Counted from the first letter of the stretch, positions 40,637 to 49,251 are shown. The stretch: DNA of 64,000 nt from Kitasatospora albolonga (GCA_002082585.1 CP020563.1:4830001-4894000); one strand, 5' to 3'. Made by a program: numbers and translations. Notes: a model not told the origin generated them from the letters alone.

Positions 40637-41647
40637 GTGACCGTCGTCGGGCCGTTCGGACTGCACGTGCGGGACCAGGCTCTTGAGGCCGACGTCCAGA
40701 CGGGCCTGGCCGCTGTCGAGGCGGGGCTGCTCGAAGCCACCAAGAGCGATGTGCCGTTCATCACGGACGCCGCCCAGCACCTGGTGCGGGCAGGCGGCAA
40801 GAGGTTCCGCCCGTTGCTGGTCATGCTCGCGTCACAGTTCGGTGATCCGGACGCGCCGGGCGTCGTCCCCGCGGCCGTCGTCGTCGAGCTGACCCACCTG
40901 GCCACGCTGTACCACGACGACGTGATGGACGAGGCCGACGTACGCCGGGGGGTGGCGAGCGCCAACACCCGCTGGGGCAACTCGGTGGCCGTGCTGACGG
41001 GCGACTTCCTGTTCGCCCGCGCCTCCCACATCCTGGCCGACCTCGGCCCCGAGGCCGTACGCATCCAGGCCGAGGCGTTCGAACGGCTCGTCACCGGCCA
41101 GATCCTGGAGACCGCGGGCCCGCGCGACGGCCGCGACCCGGTCGACCACTACCTGGACGTGCTCAGCGGCAAGACCGGCTCGCTGGTCGCCGTCTCCGGC
41201 CGGTTCGGCGCGCTGATGGCCGGGGCCGACGAGCGGACCGTGGACATCCTCACGCAGTACGGGGAGCGGCTCGGCATCGCCTTCCAGCTCGCCGACGACG
41301 TCCTCGACATCGCCTCCGACACCCACGAGTCCGGCAAGACCCCTGGCACCGACCTGCGCGAGGGCATCCCCACCCTCCCGGTGCTGCGGCTGCGCGCCCA
41401 GGCGGCGGCCGACGGCAAGCCCGACGACCTGGAGCTCGTCGAGCTGCTCGACGGCGACCTCGGCGACGACGCCCGCCTCGCCGAGGCGCTGCGCCGACTG
41501 CGCGCCCACCCCGCGCTGGAGCAGGCCCGCCAGGACACCGTCCGCTACGCCCAGGAGGCACGGGCCACGCTGGCGCCGCTGCCCGAGGGGTACGCGAAGT
41601 CCGCGCTGGAGGAGCTGTGCGACGCCGTGGTGCACCGCGCGGGCTGA
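40637..41647 (+). CDS. Trans-polyprenyl diphosphate synthase
   Basis: A 336-aa class I prenyltransferase. The first Asp-rich motif is LYHDDVMDEAD (D94, D95, D98) and the second is LADDVLDIASD, with AGGKRFRPLLV and GQILETAGPR also conserved. The family makes long-chain polyprenyl diphosphates by adding isopentenyl diphosphate; octa/nonaprenyl for the menaquinone tail is likely given menG, the MenJ-like gene and nuo in this neighbourhood. AGGAGA lies 7 nt before the GTG at 40637. The residues before the first motif are small, but chain length cannot be set from sequence alone. Confidence 0.9.
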   Translation: MTVVGPFGLHVRDQALEADVQTGLAAVEAGLLEATKSDVPFITDAAQHLVRAGGKRFRPLLVMLASQFGDPDAPGVVPAAVVVELTHLATLYHDDVMDEADVRRGVASANTRWGNSVAVLTGDFLFARASHILADLGPEAVRIQAEAFERLVTGQILETAGPRDGRDPVDHYLDVLSGKTGSLVAVSGRFGALMAGADERTVDILTQYGERLGIAFQLADDVLDIASDTHESGKTPGTDLREGIPTLPVLRLRAQAAADGKPDDLELVELLDGDLGDDARLAEALRRLRAHPALEQARQDTVRYAQEARATLAPLPEGYAKSALEELCDAVVHRAG

Positions 41648-41726
41648 GCACCTCCCGGGCTGAGCGCCCCCGCCTCCCCGGCCGTGCAAGGTCCCACCCC
41701 TCAAGGGTCCTACCCCTACTGGACGG

Positions 41727-41754
41727 TTGACCCTCCCCGCCCGGTTGTCATACC
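41727..41754 (+). promoter_or_regulatory. Possible promoter of the LolA-like gene
   Basis: TTGACC (41727-41732), 16-nt spacer, CATACC (41749-41754). The match at -10 is weak and the leader would be about 150 nt. Nothing else is supported between 41648 and 41910. Confidence 0.3.
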
Positions 41755-41910
41755 GCAGCAGTAGGCAGGTTGATCCCGGGGGCTGACGCTTCATCCCGCC
41801 CGATTTGGTCAGATGGATAAGAACCACTCCTGACCACATCGGGTGAGAAGGGCGGCAGGGAGTGGACGGGCAACCGTACGGAAGCCGCCGACCACGGAGG
41901 TAGGGCACAC

Positions 41911-43164
41911 ATGGCACCGAACGACAGCGCGGAGACCACCGGCGAGGCCACGGGCACCGTCGTGGGCCGCCGGAAGGCGGCGCGCTACATCGTCCCCGTC
42001 GCGGTCGCGGGAGTGGCGGCCGCGACCATCGGGCTCGTCCCGGCCCTCGCGAACAGCGGCGACCCGGACCTGCCGAAGATCAGCGCACAGGAACTCATCG
42101 AGAAGATCGCCGCTTCCGACGAGGAGCAGCTCTCCGGAACCTTCAAGATCAGCACGGACCTCGGTCTGCCCCTCGACGGCCTCGCGGGCTCGCTCCTCCA
42201 GGGCGCCGGTGAGGGCGGCGGCAAGGGCGCGGCGGCGCCGGAGGACAAGCTCATGGAGCTGACGTCCGGCACGCACACCCTGCGCGTGGCCGTCGACGGC
42301 CCGGAGAAGCAGCGACTCTCCGTCCTCGGCAAGGCGTCCGAGTACAACGTCATCCACAACCGGGGCGAGGTCTGGGCGTACGACTCCCAGTCCGACGAGG
42401 TCTACCACGCCAAGGCCCCCGAGGGCACGGACGCGGAGAAGGAGACCCCGCGGGGCCCCGAGGGCGCCCCCGCCCTGCCGAAGGACTTCGCCGAGCAGGC
42501 GCTCGCGGCAGTCGGCGACACCACCTCGGTCACCGTGGACGGCACCGCCCGGGTGGCGGGGCGGGACGCGTACCAGCTGCTGATCAAGCCCAAGCAGTCC
42601 GGTTCGACGATCGGTTCGGTGCGGATCGCGGTGGACGCGGAGAACGGCGTACCGCTGAAGTTCACGCTGGCCGCCGCGAGCGGCGGCAAGGCCGTGGTCG
42701 ACGCGGGCTTCACCAAGGTCGACTTCTCCCGGCCCGCCGCCTCCCAGTTCGACTTCACCCCGCCCAAGGGCGCCAAGGTGACGGAGGCCGACGAGCCGGC
42801 GCCCGGCAAGGAGGGGCACGACGCACCGCGGAAGGCGCTCCCGGAGAAGTTCTCCGGGCAGCTCCCCGGGCTGGAGGGGCTTGAGGGCTCCGAGGGCGTC
42901 AACGTCATCGGCAAGGGCTGGACGTCCATCGCCGCCATCGAGATCCCCGGCGGCAAGGGCCTGCCCACGGCGGGCTCGGACGGCCTCCCGGCCGAGGCCC
43001 AGGGCTTCCTGGACGCGCTCGGCGACAAGGTCACCGGGAAGTTCGGCTCGGGCACGGTCTTCAAGACCCGCCTGGTCAACGCCCTGGTGACGGACGACGG
43101 CAAGGTATACGTGGGAGCGGTGACGAAGGACACGCTGGTACGGGCGGCCGACGGCGCCAAGTAG
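41911..43164 (+). CDS. LolA-like exported, membrane-anchored protein
   Basis: A 417-aa exported protein. Residues ~28-48 form one hydrophobic segment (YIVPVAVAGVAAATIGLVPA) after Arg/Lys residues, with no clear cleavage site. The large extracytoplasmic part has the LolA/LppX-type beta pattern (FKISTDLGLPL, TLRVAVDGPEKQRLSVLGKA, EVWAYDSQSDEVYH, GVPLKFTLAAASGG), suggesting binding of a lipid or hydrophobic ligand. GGAGGTAGGG precedes the ATG. A degraded ABC permease remains downstream, so in relatives it is probably encoded with an ABC-2 type exporter. Confidence 0.8.
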   Translation: MAPNDSAETTGEATGTVVGRRKAARYIVPVAVAGVAAATIGLVPALANSGDPDLPKISAQELIEKIAASDEEQLSGTFKISTDLGLPLDGLAGSLLQGAGEGGGKGAAAPEDKLMELTSGTHTLRVAVDGPEKQRLSVLGKASEYNVIHNRGEVWAYDSQSDEVYHAKAPEGTDAEKETPRGPEGAPALPKDFAEQALAAVGDTTSVTVDGTARVAGRDAYQLLIKPKQSGSTIGSVRIAVDAENGVPLKFTLAAASGGKAVVDAGFTKVDFSRPAASQFDFTPPKGAKVTEADEPAPGKEGHDAPRKALPEKFSGQLPGLEGLEGSEGVNVIGKGWTSIAAIEIPGGKGLPTAGSDGLPAEAQGFLDALGDKVTGKFGSGTVFKTRLVNALVTDDGKVYVGAVTKDTLVRAADGAK

Positions 43165-43190
43165 GGCTCCGCGTCACCTGTCCGCTCGCT

Positions 43191-43234
43191 CCTGCCCCGC
43201 CCCGCCGCGCATCTGTGCGGCGGGGCGGGGCAGG
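43191..43234 (+). terminator. 18-bp-stem terminator
   Basis: A perfect 18-bp GC-rich inverted repeat (43191-43208 with 43217-43234) around loop GCATCTGT, 27 nt after the LolA-like stop. The permease remnant begins 3 nt beyond it. Confidence 0.8.
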
Positions 43235-43236
43235 AC

Positions 43237-43413
43237 TGCGTACAGTCCCACCTCTCCCAGTTCCCGCACTACTGGATGTCGTTCGCGGACGTCCTGCGTG
43301 AGCCGGTCCACTGGGACGAGCTCGTCAGGAACTTCCAGCTCCAGGGCCTGTACGCGGGGGTGTTCGGCTCGGCGGCCTGGGCGCGGTTCACCACGAAGGA
43401 CATCACGACCTGA
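43237..43413 (+). pseudogene. C-terminal remnant of an ABC-2-type permease
   Basis: A 58-codon open stretch with no start-codon context encodes SHLSQFPHYWMSFADVLREP, then WDELVRNFQLQGLYAGVFGS and FTTKDITT before a stop. This looks like the end of an ABC-2 type permease whose last membrane segment and cytoplasmic tail remain. The rest of that gene and any ATPase gene are absent. A start at the internal ATG (43276) would give only 45 aa without a ribosome binding site. I read it as a deletion scar; a small expressed protein is the less likely alternative. Confidence 0.6.
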
Positions 43414-43641
43414 GCAAGTCCGCGGGGTCGTCCCATGGCCGGATCGGATCGGTGAGCAGCCGTCCGCGCCGTCGGCCGGGCGAGCCGTCCCCCGATCGGC
43501 TCGTCGCGGCACGAACGGCACGAACGGTGCGGAGGGTGGGAACGACACGACACGGTACGTTCCGTTTCCGCTTGGGTATTGTTCGGCCTAGGACGACTCG
43601 ATGTCAATAAGGATTGGCCGAAACCCCCCTATGCTCACCGG

Positions 43642-44223
43642 ATGATCACACCGCCCAGTAGCCTGCGCCGCAGCGAGAGAGCACGCCGCGCGACGCTGCA
43701 GGCCGCGCTCGACCTCTGTACGGAGAAGGGGTACGGGCGCGTGACGATAGAGGCCATCGCGGCCCGCGCCGGCGTCAGCAAGAAGACGATCTACCGCTGG
43801 TGGCCGTCAAAAGGAGCGGTGCTGCTGGAGGCGTTCACGGACGCGCTGGTGGACGCCACACCGTTCGTGGACACCGGTGACATCGCCGCCGACCTGCGCA
43901 CCCATGTGGCGGGCGCGGTCGCACTGCTCTCCGTGCCGCCCTTCGGCCCGGCCTACGCGGGCATCCTCTCGGAGCTCCACCACGACGACGTCCTCGCGCG
44001 GGCCCTGAAGGACCAGCTGGTCGACCCGCGCGTCGAGGAGGCGGTGGCCCGGCTGCGCAGCGCCCAGGACCAGGGCCAGATCCCGCCGGGCGCGAACCTG
44101 CCGCTGGCCGTGGAGATGCTGTACGGCCCCGTCTACTACCGCCATGTCCTGCGCAAGCCGGTCCAGGACGAGGAGACGATCGCCACCCTCGTGGCGCATG
44201 TGCTGCGCGCGCTGGGGGCGTGA
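43642..44223 (+). CDS. TetR/AcrR-family repressor
   Basis: A 193-aa regulator. The N-terminal helix-turn-helix is unmistakable (RATLQAALDLCTEKGYGRVTIEAIAARAGVSKKTIYRWWPSK, residues ~14-56), and the C-terminal domain is of the TetR_C type seen in proteins with the same RWWPSKGAVLLEAF motif. TATGCT at 43630 with six nucleotides to ATG 43642 suggests a leaderless transcript. The inverted pair TTCGGCC (43582-43588) and GGCCGAA (43616-43622) brackets the promoter and could be its operator. It converges with the terpenoid operon and may regulate it. Confidence 0.87.
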   Translation: MITPPSSLRRSERARRATLQAALDLCTEKGYGRVTIEAIAARAGVSKKTIYRWWPSKGAVLLEAFTDALVDATPFVDTGDIAADLRTHVAGAVALLSVPPFGPAYAGILSELHHDDVLARALKDQLVDPRVEEAVARLRSAQDQGQIPPGANLPLAVEMLYGPVYYRHVLRKPVQDEETIATLVAHVLRALGA

Positions 44224-44273
44224 GCACGTGCTCGCCCCGGCGCTCCCCGGCACGCTCGGCTCCGCCGCCGGGG

Positions 44274-45641
44274 TCAGGTCCCCCGGCGGCCGGGGGCCAG
44301 GTGGCTCAGGAGGCGGGCGGCGGCCTGTTCTCCCGAGCGCAGCGCGCCGTAGGTGCTGGAGGGCCCGAAGTAGTCCCCCGCGAGCTGGAGGCGGGGGTCC
44401 GCGGCGCGCCGACGGGCGTTGAAGGCGCGCAGGTCCGCGTAGCCCCCGGGCGGGCGGACGACGAGTGCCGGGTCCTGGCGGCTGACGTGGCTGGTCAGGA
44501 CGGTTTCGCGGAGGCCCGGGAAGACGGCGCCGGCAGCGGTGACGGCCTGCTCGGTGACGGTGGTGTCGTCGGCGTCCCACCAGAGGTCGGTGAACTCCTG
44601 ACGGGGGTGGAGCGTGATAAGCCCCCGCCCGTCGTCGACCCGGCCGGGGATCTTGTTGTGGTGGAGTTCGACGCCCACCAGCGCGGGATGTGTCCGCCGG
44701 GCGAGGAAGAGCGCGAAGGCCCTTTCCGGCGGCGGGCGTTCGAGGCCGAGGGAGACGATCAGGGCCCGTGAGTAGGGGACAGAGGAGAGGTAGTCGCGGT
44801 CCGGGGCCGACAGGTCCGGCAGGATGCCCGGCACCTGCGGGGCGGGGACGGCGACGACCACGGCGTCGGCCCGCTCGGTGTGCTCCTCCCCGGCCCCGCC
44901 GCCTCCCTCCTTCCCGTCCCGCCAGGTGACGGAGAGGCCGTCGGCGTCCCGGCGGACGGAGGTGACCGGGCTGTTCAGCTCCACGGGAAGACGGTCGGCC
45001 AGGGTGCGGGTCAACAGCCCCACACCCTGAGGGCTGTTGAAATGCGGGACGAGAAGCTTCGCCGTGTAGAACAGCATGTCGGCGGCGGCCATGCGATCCG
45101 GGGAGGCCAGCACGATGCCCCCGCCGAAGAGCGGCTCGCAGAGGTGGTCGATCGCTTCCCGCGTCAGGTGCCGCCGGGCGTACTGGGTGGCGCTGAGGGT
45201 GTCCAGATAGGTGTTCCGGTCCATGGTGTCCCAGTCCAGGCGCCTGCGGTGCGCCAGGAAGTTCGGGAGGGCGCGGAACACCGCCGCCTTGGTGCGGAGG
45301 CCGACCAGACGGGTCCGGAGCAGGTCGGCCCGGGAATCGGTGCGCAGCCGGTGGACGGTGTCGCCCCGGCCGAAGCCGCACAGGGTGCTGGAGGGCCCGA
45401 ACTGCTGGGACAGGCCCAGCTCTTCGATGAGGCCGAGCATGCCGGTGTAGTTGCGGCCGAGGATGCTGGCGCCGAGCTCGACGCGGAAACCGTCGTGCTC
45501 CACGGTCCGCATACGGCCGCCGGCCGCCGGTCCGCGTTCCAGGACGCGCACCCGCAGACCGGCTTGGCGCAGCCGCCAGGCGGCGGTGAGCCCGGCGATT
45601 CCGGCTCCGACGACGATGGCGGTGGGGCGGCGGGTCTCCAC
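44274..45641 (-). CDS. FAD-dependent oxidoreductase, amine-oxidase/protoporphyrinogen-oxidase/desaturase family (terpenoid operon)
   Basis: A 455-aa flavoenzyme. The dinucleotide-binding motif IVVGAGIAGLTAAWRLRQAG starts near residue 9, followed by the VLERGPAAGGRMRT second motif, and the C-terminal FAD motif is LAGDYFGPSSTYGALRSGEQA. The family includes protoporphyrinogen oxidases, phytoene desaturases and HpnE-type hydrocarbon oxidoreductases. As last gene of an operon with two terpene cyclases and a prenyltransferase, 6 nt after the previous gene, it most likely dehydrogenates or oxidises the terpenoid product. Substrate unknown. Confidence 0.82.
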   Translation of the reverse strand: METRRPTAIVVGAGIAGLTAAWRLRQAGLRVRVLERGPAAGGRMRTVEHDGFRVELGASILGRNYTGMLGLIEELGLSQQFGPSSTLCGFGRGDTVHRLRTDSRADLLRTRLVGLRTKAAVFRALPNFLAHRRRLDWDTMDRNTYLDTLSATQYARRHLTREAIDHLCEPLFGGGIVLASPDRMAAADMLFYTAKLLVPHFNSPQGVGLLTRTLADRLPVELNSPVTSVRRDADGLSVTWRDGKEGGGGAGEEHTERADAVVVAVPAPQVPGILPDLSAPDRDYLSSVPYSRALIVSLGLERPPPERAFALFLARRTHPALVGVELHHNKIPGRVDDGRGLITLHPRQEFTDLWWDADDTTVTEQAVTAAGAVFPGLRETVLTSHVSRQDPALVVRPPGGYADLRAFNARRRAADPRLQLAGDYFGPSSTYGALRSGEQAAARLLSHLAPGRRGT

Positions 45642-45647
45642 GGTGAT

Positions 45648-46715
45648 TCAGCCTGTTCCTCGGGTCGGGTGGGTGGCGAGCAGGTGGTGCCAGTACGGTT
45701 CGACGGCCGCGGCGCTTCCCGCCACCCAGCCCGCGACAGCGCGTACGAACCGGCGCTCGGCCTCGGAAAGGGCGGCGTCGGCCAGCAGCCCGGCGCACTC
45801 GGTACCGAAGCGGTGCTGGTGACCGGCGTGCAGGACGACCGCCGCCCGGTACGCCTCCGGCACGGGCAGCCCGTACTCGTGCGCGAGGACGGTGACGGCG
45901 TTCACCGGGTCGCCCTGCCGCTGTTCGGCGGCGTGGCCGAGCAGGTCGTTGGCGAGTCCGCCGATCAGGAAGGCGAGTTCGGCCAGGCCGGTCAGCGGCG
46001 CGGTCAGGGGCGCCGTCGGCGTGCCGGTCGGGGGCGCGGCCCGCGGGGCGTGGTCCGAGGGCATGCCCGGGGCCAGCAGGTGGAGGTACAGCGGATGGCC
46101 GCCCGAGGTGTGGACGCGCTGCGCCAGGTATTCCGCCAGCGTCGGCGGAGTCCCCGTCTCCCGCCAGGGTGCTTCCCGTGCGCAGCTCTCGGCGTACCGC
46201 CGCAGCCCCTCCGCCAGGAGTGGCAGCAGTCCGGTACCGCCCGCTGCCACGACCTCGTCGTGCACGGAGACCAACGAGGTGAGATGGGCGCAGGCGGGTG
46301 CTCCGGCGGGCAGGCGGCCGGAGCGCAGGATGCCGGGCGGGTCCCATCTCCGGTGCGCGGCCAGCCGGTCCGCGTACTCGGCGACCGTGTCGTCGAAGTG
46401 GAACACCCACGCCAGATAGCGCGCGGTGAGCCGGGCCACGCCGACGGGCGCGCCGGGCATGCACCGGCCTACCAGCCGGCCGATCCTGCGGCGCTCCAGC
46501 CCGCCGCTTCCGCCGCTTCCGTCACCGCGGTCGTCACCGGGGCAGCCACCGGCGGGGTCGGCACCGCTCAGGCCGCGGCCGACCGCCCAGGACCGTACAT
46601 CCGCCTCCAGCTCCCCGGCCAGCGGATGGTCACCGGCCGCCGGGGCCAGCCGGTTCATGTGCCGACGGGCGTACGCGGCCAGTGCGTACGGGGTGTCCCT
46701 CACGCCGTCCCTCAT
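45648..46715 (-). CDS. Class I terpene synthase-like protein
   Basis: A 355-aa protein with the alpha-helical class I terpene cyclase pattern. The Asp-rich motif is WVFHFDDTVAE (D108, D109, E113). The NSE-type motif is NDLLGHAAE (N256, D257, E264) with Gly260 where Ser/Thr normally binds the second metal. YLAWVF upstream and an Arg/Glu-rich EAPWRETGTPPTLAEYL helix also match the family. It should ionise a prenyl or cyclised diphosphate. Its ATG overlaps the cis-prenyltransferase stop by 4 nt. The Gly substitution may alter metal binding. Confidence 0.8.
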   Translation of the reverse strand: MRDGVRDTPYALAAYARRHMNRLAPAAGDHPLAGELEADVRSWAVGRGLSGADPAGGCPGDDRGDGSGGSGGLERRRIGRLVGRCMPGAPVGVARLTARYLAWVFHFDDTVAEYADRLAAHRRWDPPGILRSGRLPAGAPACAHLTSLVSVHDEVVAAGGTGLLPLLAEGLRRYAESCAREAPWRETGTPPTLAEYLAQRVHTSGGHPLYLHLLAPGMPSDHAPRAAPPTGTPTAPLTAPLTGLAELAFLIGGLANDLLGHAAEQRQGDPVNAVTVLAHEYGLPVPEAYRAAVVLHAGHQHRFGTECAGLLADAALSEAERRFVRAVAGWVAGSAAAVEPYWHHLLATHPTRGTG

Positions 46716-47470
46716 GCACCGAACCTGCGCTCCCGGCCGGCGAAGGAGGTGAGCGCGGCGTCGAAGGCGGCCCGGTCGAAGTCCGGCCAGTGCTCCGGGC
46801 TGAAGTGCAGTTCGGCGGTGAGGCTCTGCCACAGCAGGAAGCCGGACAGGCGCTGCTCGCCGGAGGTCCGCAGGATCAGGTCGCAGTCGGGCTGCCCCCA
46901 GCGGCCGAGGCGCTCGCCGACCGCCGTGCTGTCCAGGCCCTCGGTCCCGCGCTCGGCGAGTACGGCACGGGCGGCGGCGACGATCTCCTCCCGCCCGTCG
47001 TACGCCACCGCCAGATTGACCCGCAGCCGTCCGTCCCCGCCCCCGTAGGGGTCTCCGGCCCCGGCCCCGGTCCCGTTCCCGGTCCCGTTTCCGTGGCCTG
47101 TCCCCCCGCCGTACGGGCCCATAGCCGAGTCCCGGGCCCGTGCGGAGAGCTCCGTCAGCCCCAGAGAGCTCAGGTGCTCGGGGCAGCCCAGCACGTTGAC
47201 GTGCCGCGAGGCCCCCGCTGTCAGGCTCTCCACGAGCGCGGCGATTCCTTCCAGCATCACGGGCAGCTCCGGCCGCTTGGCGGCGTTGTCCAGGGACAGC
47301 GCCCAGACGGTGACGGTCTCCACGCCCGCCTCCTCGCACCACCGCAGCACCTCGACGGTCCGGGCGGCTCCCCGCAGATATCCCTCCTGGGCCGGTACGC
47401 CGTGCCGCCGGGCCCAGCGCCGGTTCCCGTCCGGGACGATCCCCAGGTGACGGGGAACGAGCCGGCTCAC
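46712..47470 (-). CDS. Cis-prenyltransferase (UppS family) of the terpenoid operon
   Basis: A 252-aa Z-prenyl diphosphate synthase. The catalytic region is HLGIVPDGNRRWARRHG with Asp14, the ALSLDNAAKRPEL segment follows, and the isopentenyl-diphosphate site is RTSGEQRLSGFLLWQS (residues 201-216). All key residues are present, so it should be an active cis-prenyl elongation or condensation enzyme. Residues 118-147 are a Gly/Asn-rich low-complexity insertion absent from housekeeping UppS. It is coupled to both cyclase genes by 4-nt overlaps, which argues for a dedicated substrate-supply or tailoring role rather than cell-wall undecaprenol. Confidence 0.87.
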   Translation of the reverse strand: MSRLVPRHLGIVPDGNRRWARRHGVPAQEGYLRGAARTVEVLRWCEEAGVETVTVWALSLDNAAKRPELPVMLEGIAALVESLTAGASRHVNVLGCPEHLSSLGLTELSARARDSAMGPYGGGTGHGNGTGNGTGAGAGDPYGGGDGRLRVNLAVAYDGREEIVAAARAVLAERGTEGLDSTAVGERLGRWGQPDCDLILRTSGEQRLSGFLLWQSLTAELHFSPEHWPDFDRAAFDAALTSFAGRERRFGA

Positions 47471-49152
47471 CCGACGCCCGCCAGTTCCGCACCGGCCCCG
47501 TCGCCCGCCGGGCCCGTACCGAACGTGCCCTCCGCCCGTCCCGTACCCGTCACGTCACCCGCCGGGGCGGTCCGGCGCGCGAGGTGCCCCAGGGCCAGCA
47601 CGGTGAAGACGTCCGCCAGCACGGGAACGGTGAAGACGAACGGGCGCGGGCCGATCGAGTCGGGGCGCGCGCCGCGGACGCTTCCGTTCCGCTCGGCCGC
47701 GACCAGGAAGGACACCGCGGCGAGCGCGGGCTGGGGGTCGTCCTGGCCGCACACGGCGATCAGGCCGTACGCCGTGCTGATGACATCGCTCGCCTCCCCG
47801 TCCTGCTGGCCCCAGCCGCCGTCGCCGTTCTGCCGGTCGAGCACCAGGCGCATGCTCCGCTCGACCATCCGGCGCACCTCGGCGGGCCGCTCGCGGGGGG
47901 ACCGGGAGGCTGCCAGCAGAACCCGGAAGACCGTGTGGAGCCTGCTGCTGCTCCAGTCGGGCGGGAAGGAGCCGTCGGCGCGCTGGTGGGCCGCGAGGTG
48001 GAGCAGCCCGGCCCGGACGCGGGCCGCGTGGGCGGCCGGCCGCACGGTGAGGGCGTCCACGACGGCGGCGGTCATGCAGCACTCGGCGGGCGCTCCGGCC
48101 ACATAGGTGGGGTAACCGCCGTCCGGCGAGGCGACGGCGGCCATCGAGTCCAGCCCGCGGGTGATCGGTTCCCGGTACCGCGCGGGGTCCAGGGAGTGCA
48201 GGAACTGCACGGCGACGGACGTGTCGTCGACATCCGTCTGGTACGAGAGGTCGGTGTAGGACCAGCCGCCGCCCGGCAGCTGGCGGCCGACCAAGTGGGC
48301 CGCCACCCGCTCCAGCACGTTCCGCGGAGCCCCTGCGGCAGTCAGGGCGACGCCCGCCGTGGCGGAGCTCCAGGTGTCGGTGTCCGTCACGAACGGCAGC
48401 CCACCGTCCGCGCGTTGGTGTTCGAGCGCGCGCCGGAGGCCCTCCCGGACGACCGTCCCGGTACCGGGCAGCCCCGACAGGGCGTGCAGGACGGACAGGT
48501 GGATGAGGACATTGCCCTCCCACACGTGCGGTCGCCCCTGCGTGTCCAGCAGCAGCCGTACGTCCTCGTCGCTGATCCGGGTGGTGTTCCCGGTGGCCCG
48601 GGCCAGGATCACCTTGCTCGCCGTCACCTGCACAGCCGCCCAGCTGTGCAGCCCCGACAGATCGAACGCCGCCTCGTTCCAGCAGGCCGGGAACCTGTCG
48701 TCGACGGCCGCCGCGAACGCGTGGACGAGTGCCTGCTTGCGACCGGCCGTGAAATCCGGTGCCGTACCGGTCACCTGCCGGACGAGCGGGCCGGGCGACG
48801 TGACGGCCCGCCGGTCCAGCACCGCGGCAGCCAGCGAGCGCTCCGTGGCCTCGACCGCCCCGCCTGCCATCCGGGTACGGAGGAACCTGCGTACGGCGTC
48901 GGCGGCCCCGCCCCCCGACGGCACGCGCTCCAGCCCCGCGTCCTTCCTCCCGGCGCCCTCCAGCCCCGTGCGCTCCAGCAGGGCAGCCGCCAGAGCCGAC
49001 TCCAGGACGCGGCTGCCGCACGGGTCGCGCACCGCGCCGTCCGGACCGACCCGGGCAGCCAGAGCGGAGACCATCCGCTGCCGGACCCCCGCGAGCTCGG
49101 AGGGGAACAGCTCTGTGGGCCAGGGGTTCGCCCCGGCCTCGCTCATCCGCAT
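47467..49152 (-). CDS. Class II terpene (diterpene-type) cyclase with DxDD motif
   Basis: A 561-aa beta-gamma-domain cyclase of the squalene-hopene/ent-copalyl diphosphate synthase superfamily. The protonating DxDD acid is DVDD at residues 307-310 (YQTDVDDTSVAV). Prenyltransferase/squalene-cyclase repeats include PGGGWSYTDLS, DGGYPTYVAG and GDGGWGQQDG. Length matches bacterial diterpene class II cyclases rather than the longer triterpene enzymes. It is first in the operon and probably performs protonation-initiated bicyclisation of a linear prenyl diphosphate, leaving the diphosphate for the class I enzyme. Confidence 0.86.
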   Translation of the reverse strand: MRMSEAGANPWPTELFPSELAGVRQRMVSALAARVGPDGAVRDPCGSRVLESALAAALLERTGLEGAGRKDAGLERVPSGGGAADAVRRFLRTRMAGGAVEATERSLAAAVLDRRAVTSPGPLVRQVTGTAPDFTAGRKQALVHAFAAAVDDRFPACWNEAAFDLSGLHSWAAVQVTASKVILARATGNTTRISDEDVRLLLDTQGRPHVWEGNVLIHLSVLHALSGLPGTGTVVREGLRRALEHQRADGGLPFVTDTDTWSSATAGVALTAAGAPRNVLERVAAHLVGRQLPGGGWSYTDLSYQTDVDDTSVAVQFLHSLDPARYREPITRGLDSMAAVASPDGGYPTYVAGAPAECCMTAAVVDALTVRPAAHAARVRAGLLHLAAHQRADGSFPPDWSSSRLHTVFRVLLAASRSPRERPAEVRRMVERSMRLVLDRQNGDGGWGQQDGEASDVISTAYGLIAVCGQDDPQPALAAVSFLVAAERNGSVRGARPDSIGPRPFVFTVPVLADVFTVLALGHLARRTAPAGDVTGTGRAEGTFGTGPAGDGAGAELAGVG

Positions 49153-49251
49153 CGCCGGATTCCTCTCCGCCCTCGCCTCTGTCTCCCTGAGGAACGATCA
49201 GGCCGGGAGGAGGAACGGCCGACCGCCCGGACACGGTCCGAACGTGTGTCG

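Noticed and set aside
43298..43591. 97-aa plus-strand ORF over the permease remnant
   Set aside because: It is in a different frame from the permease-like tail, is Arg/Ser-rich and has no ribosome binding site.
46712..47470. Assignment of the UppS-like protein as a tuberculosinol/adenosine transferase (Rv3378c type)
   Set aside because: All canonical cis-prenyltransferase residues are kept, unlike the strongly diverged Rv3378c, so only the gene pairing, not the reaction, is comparable.
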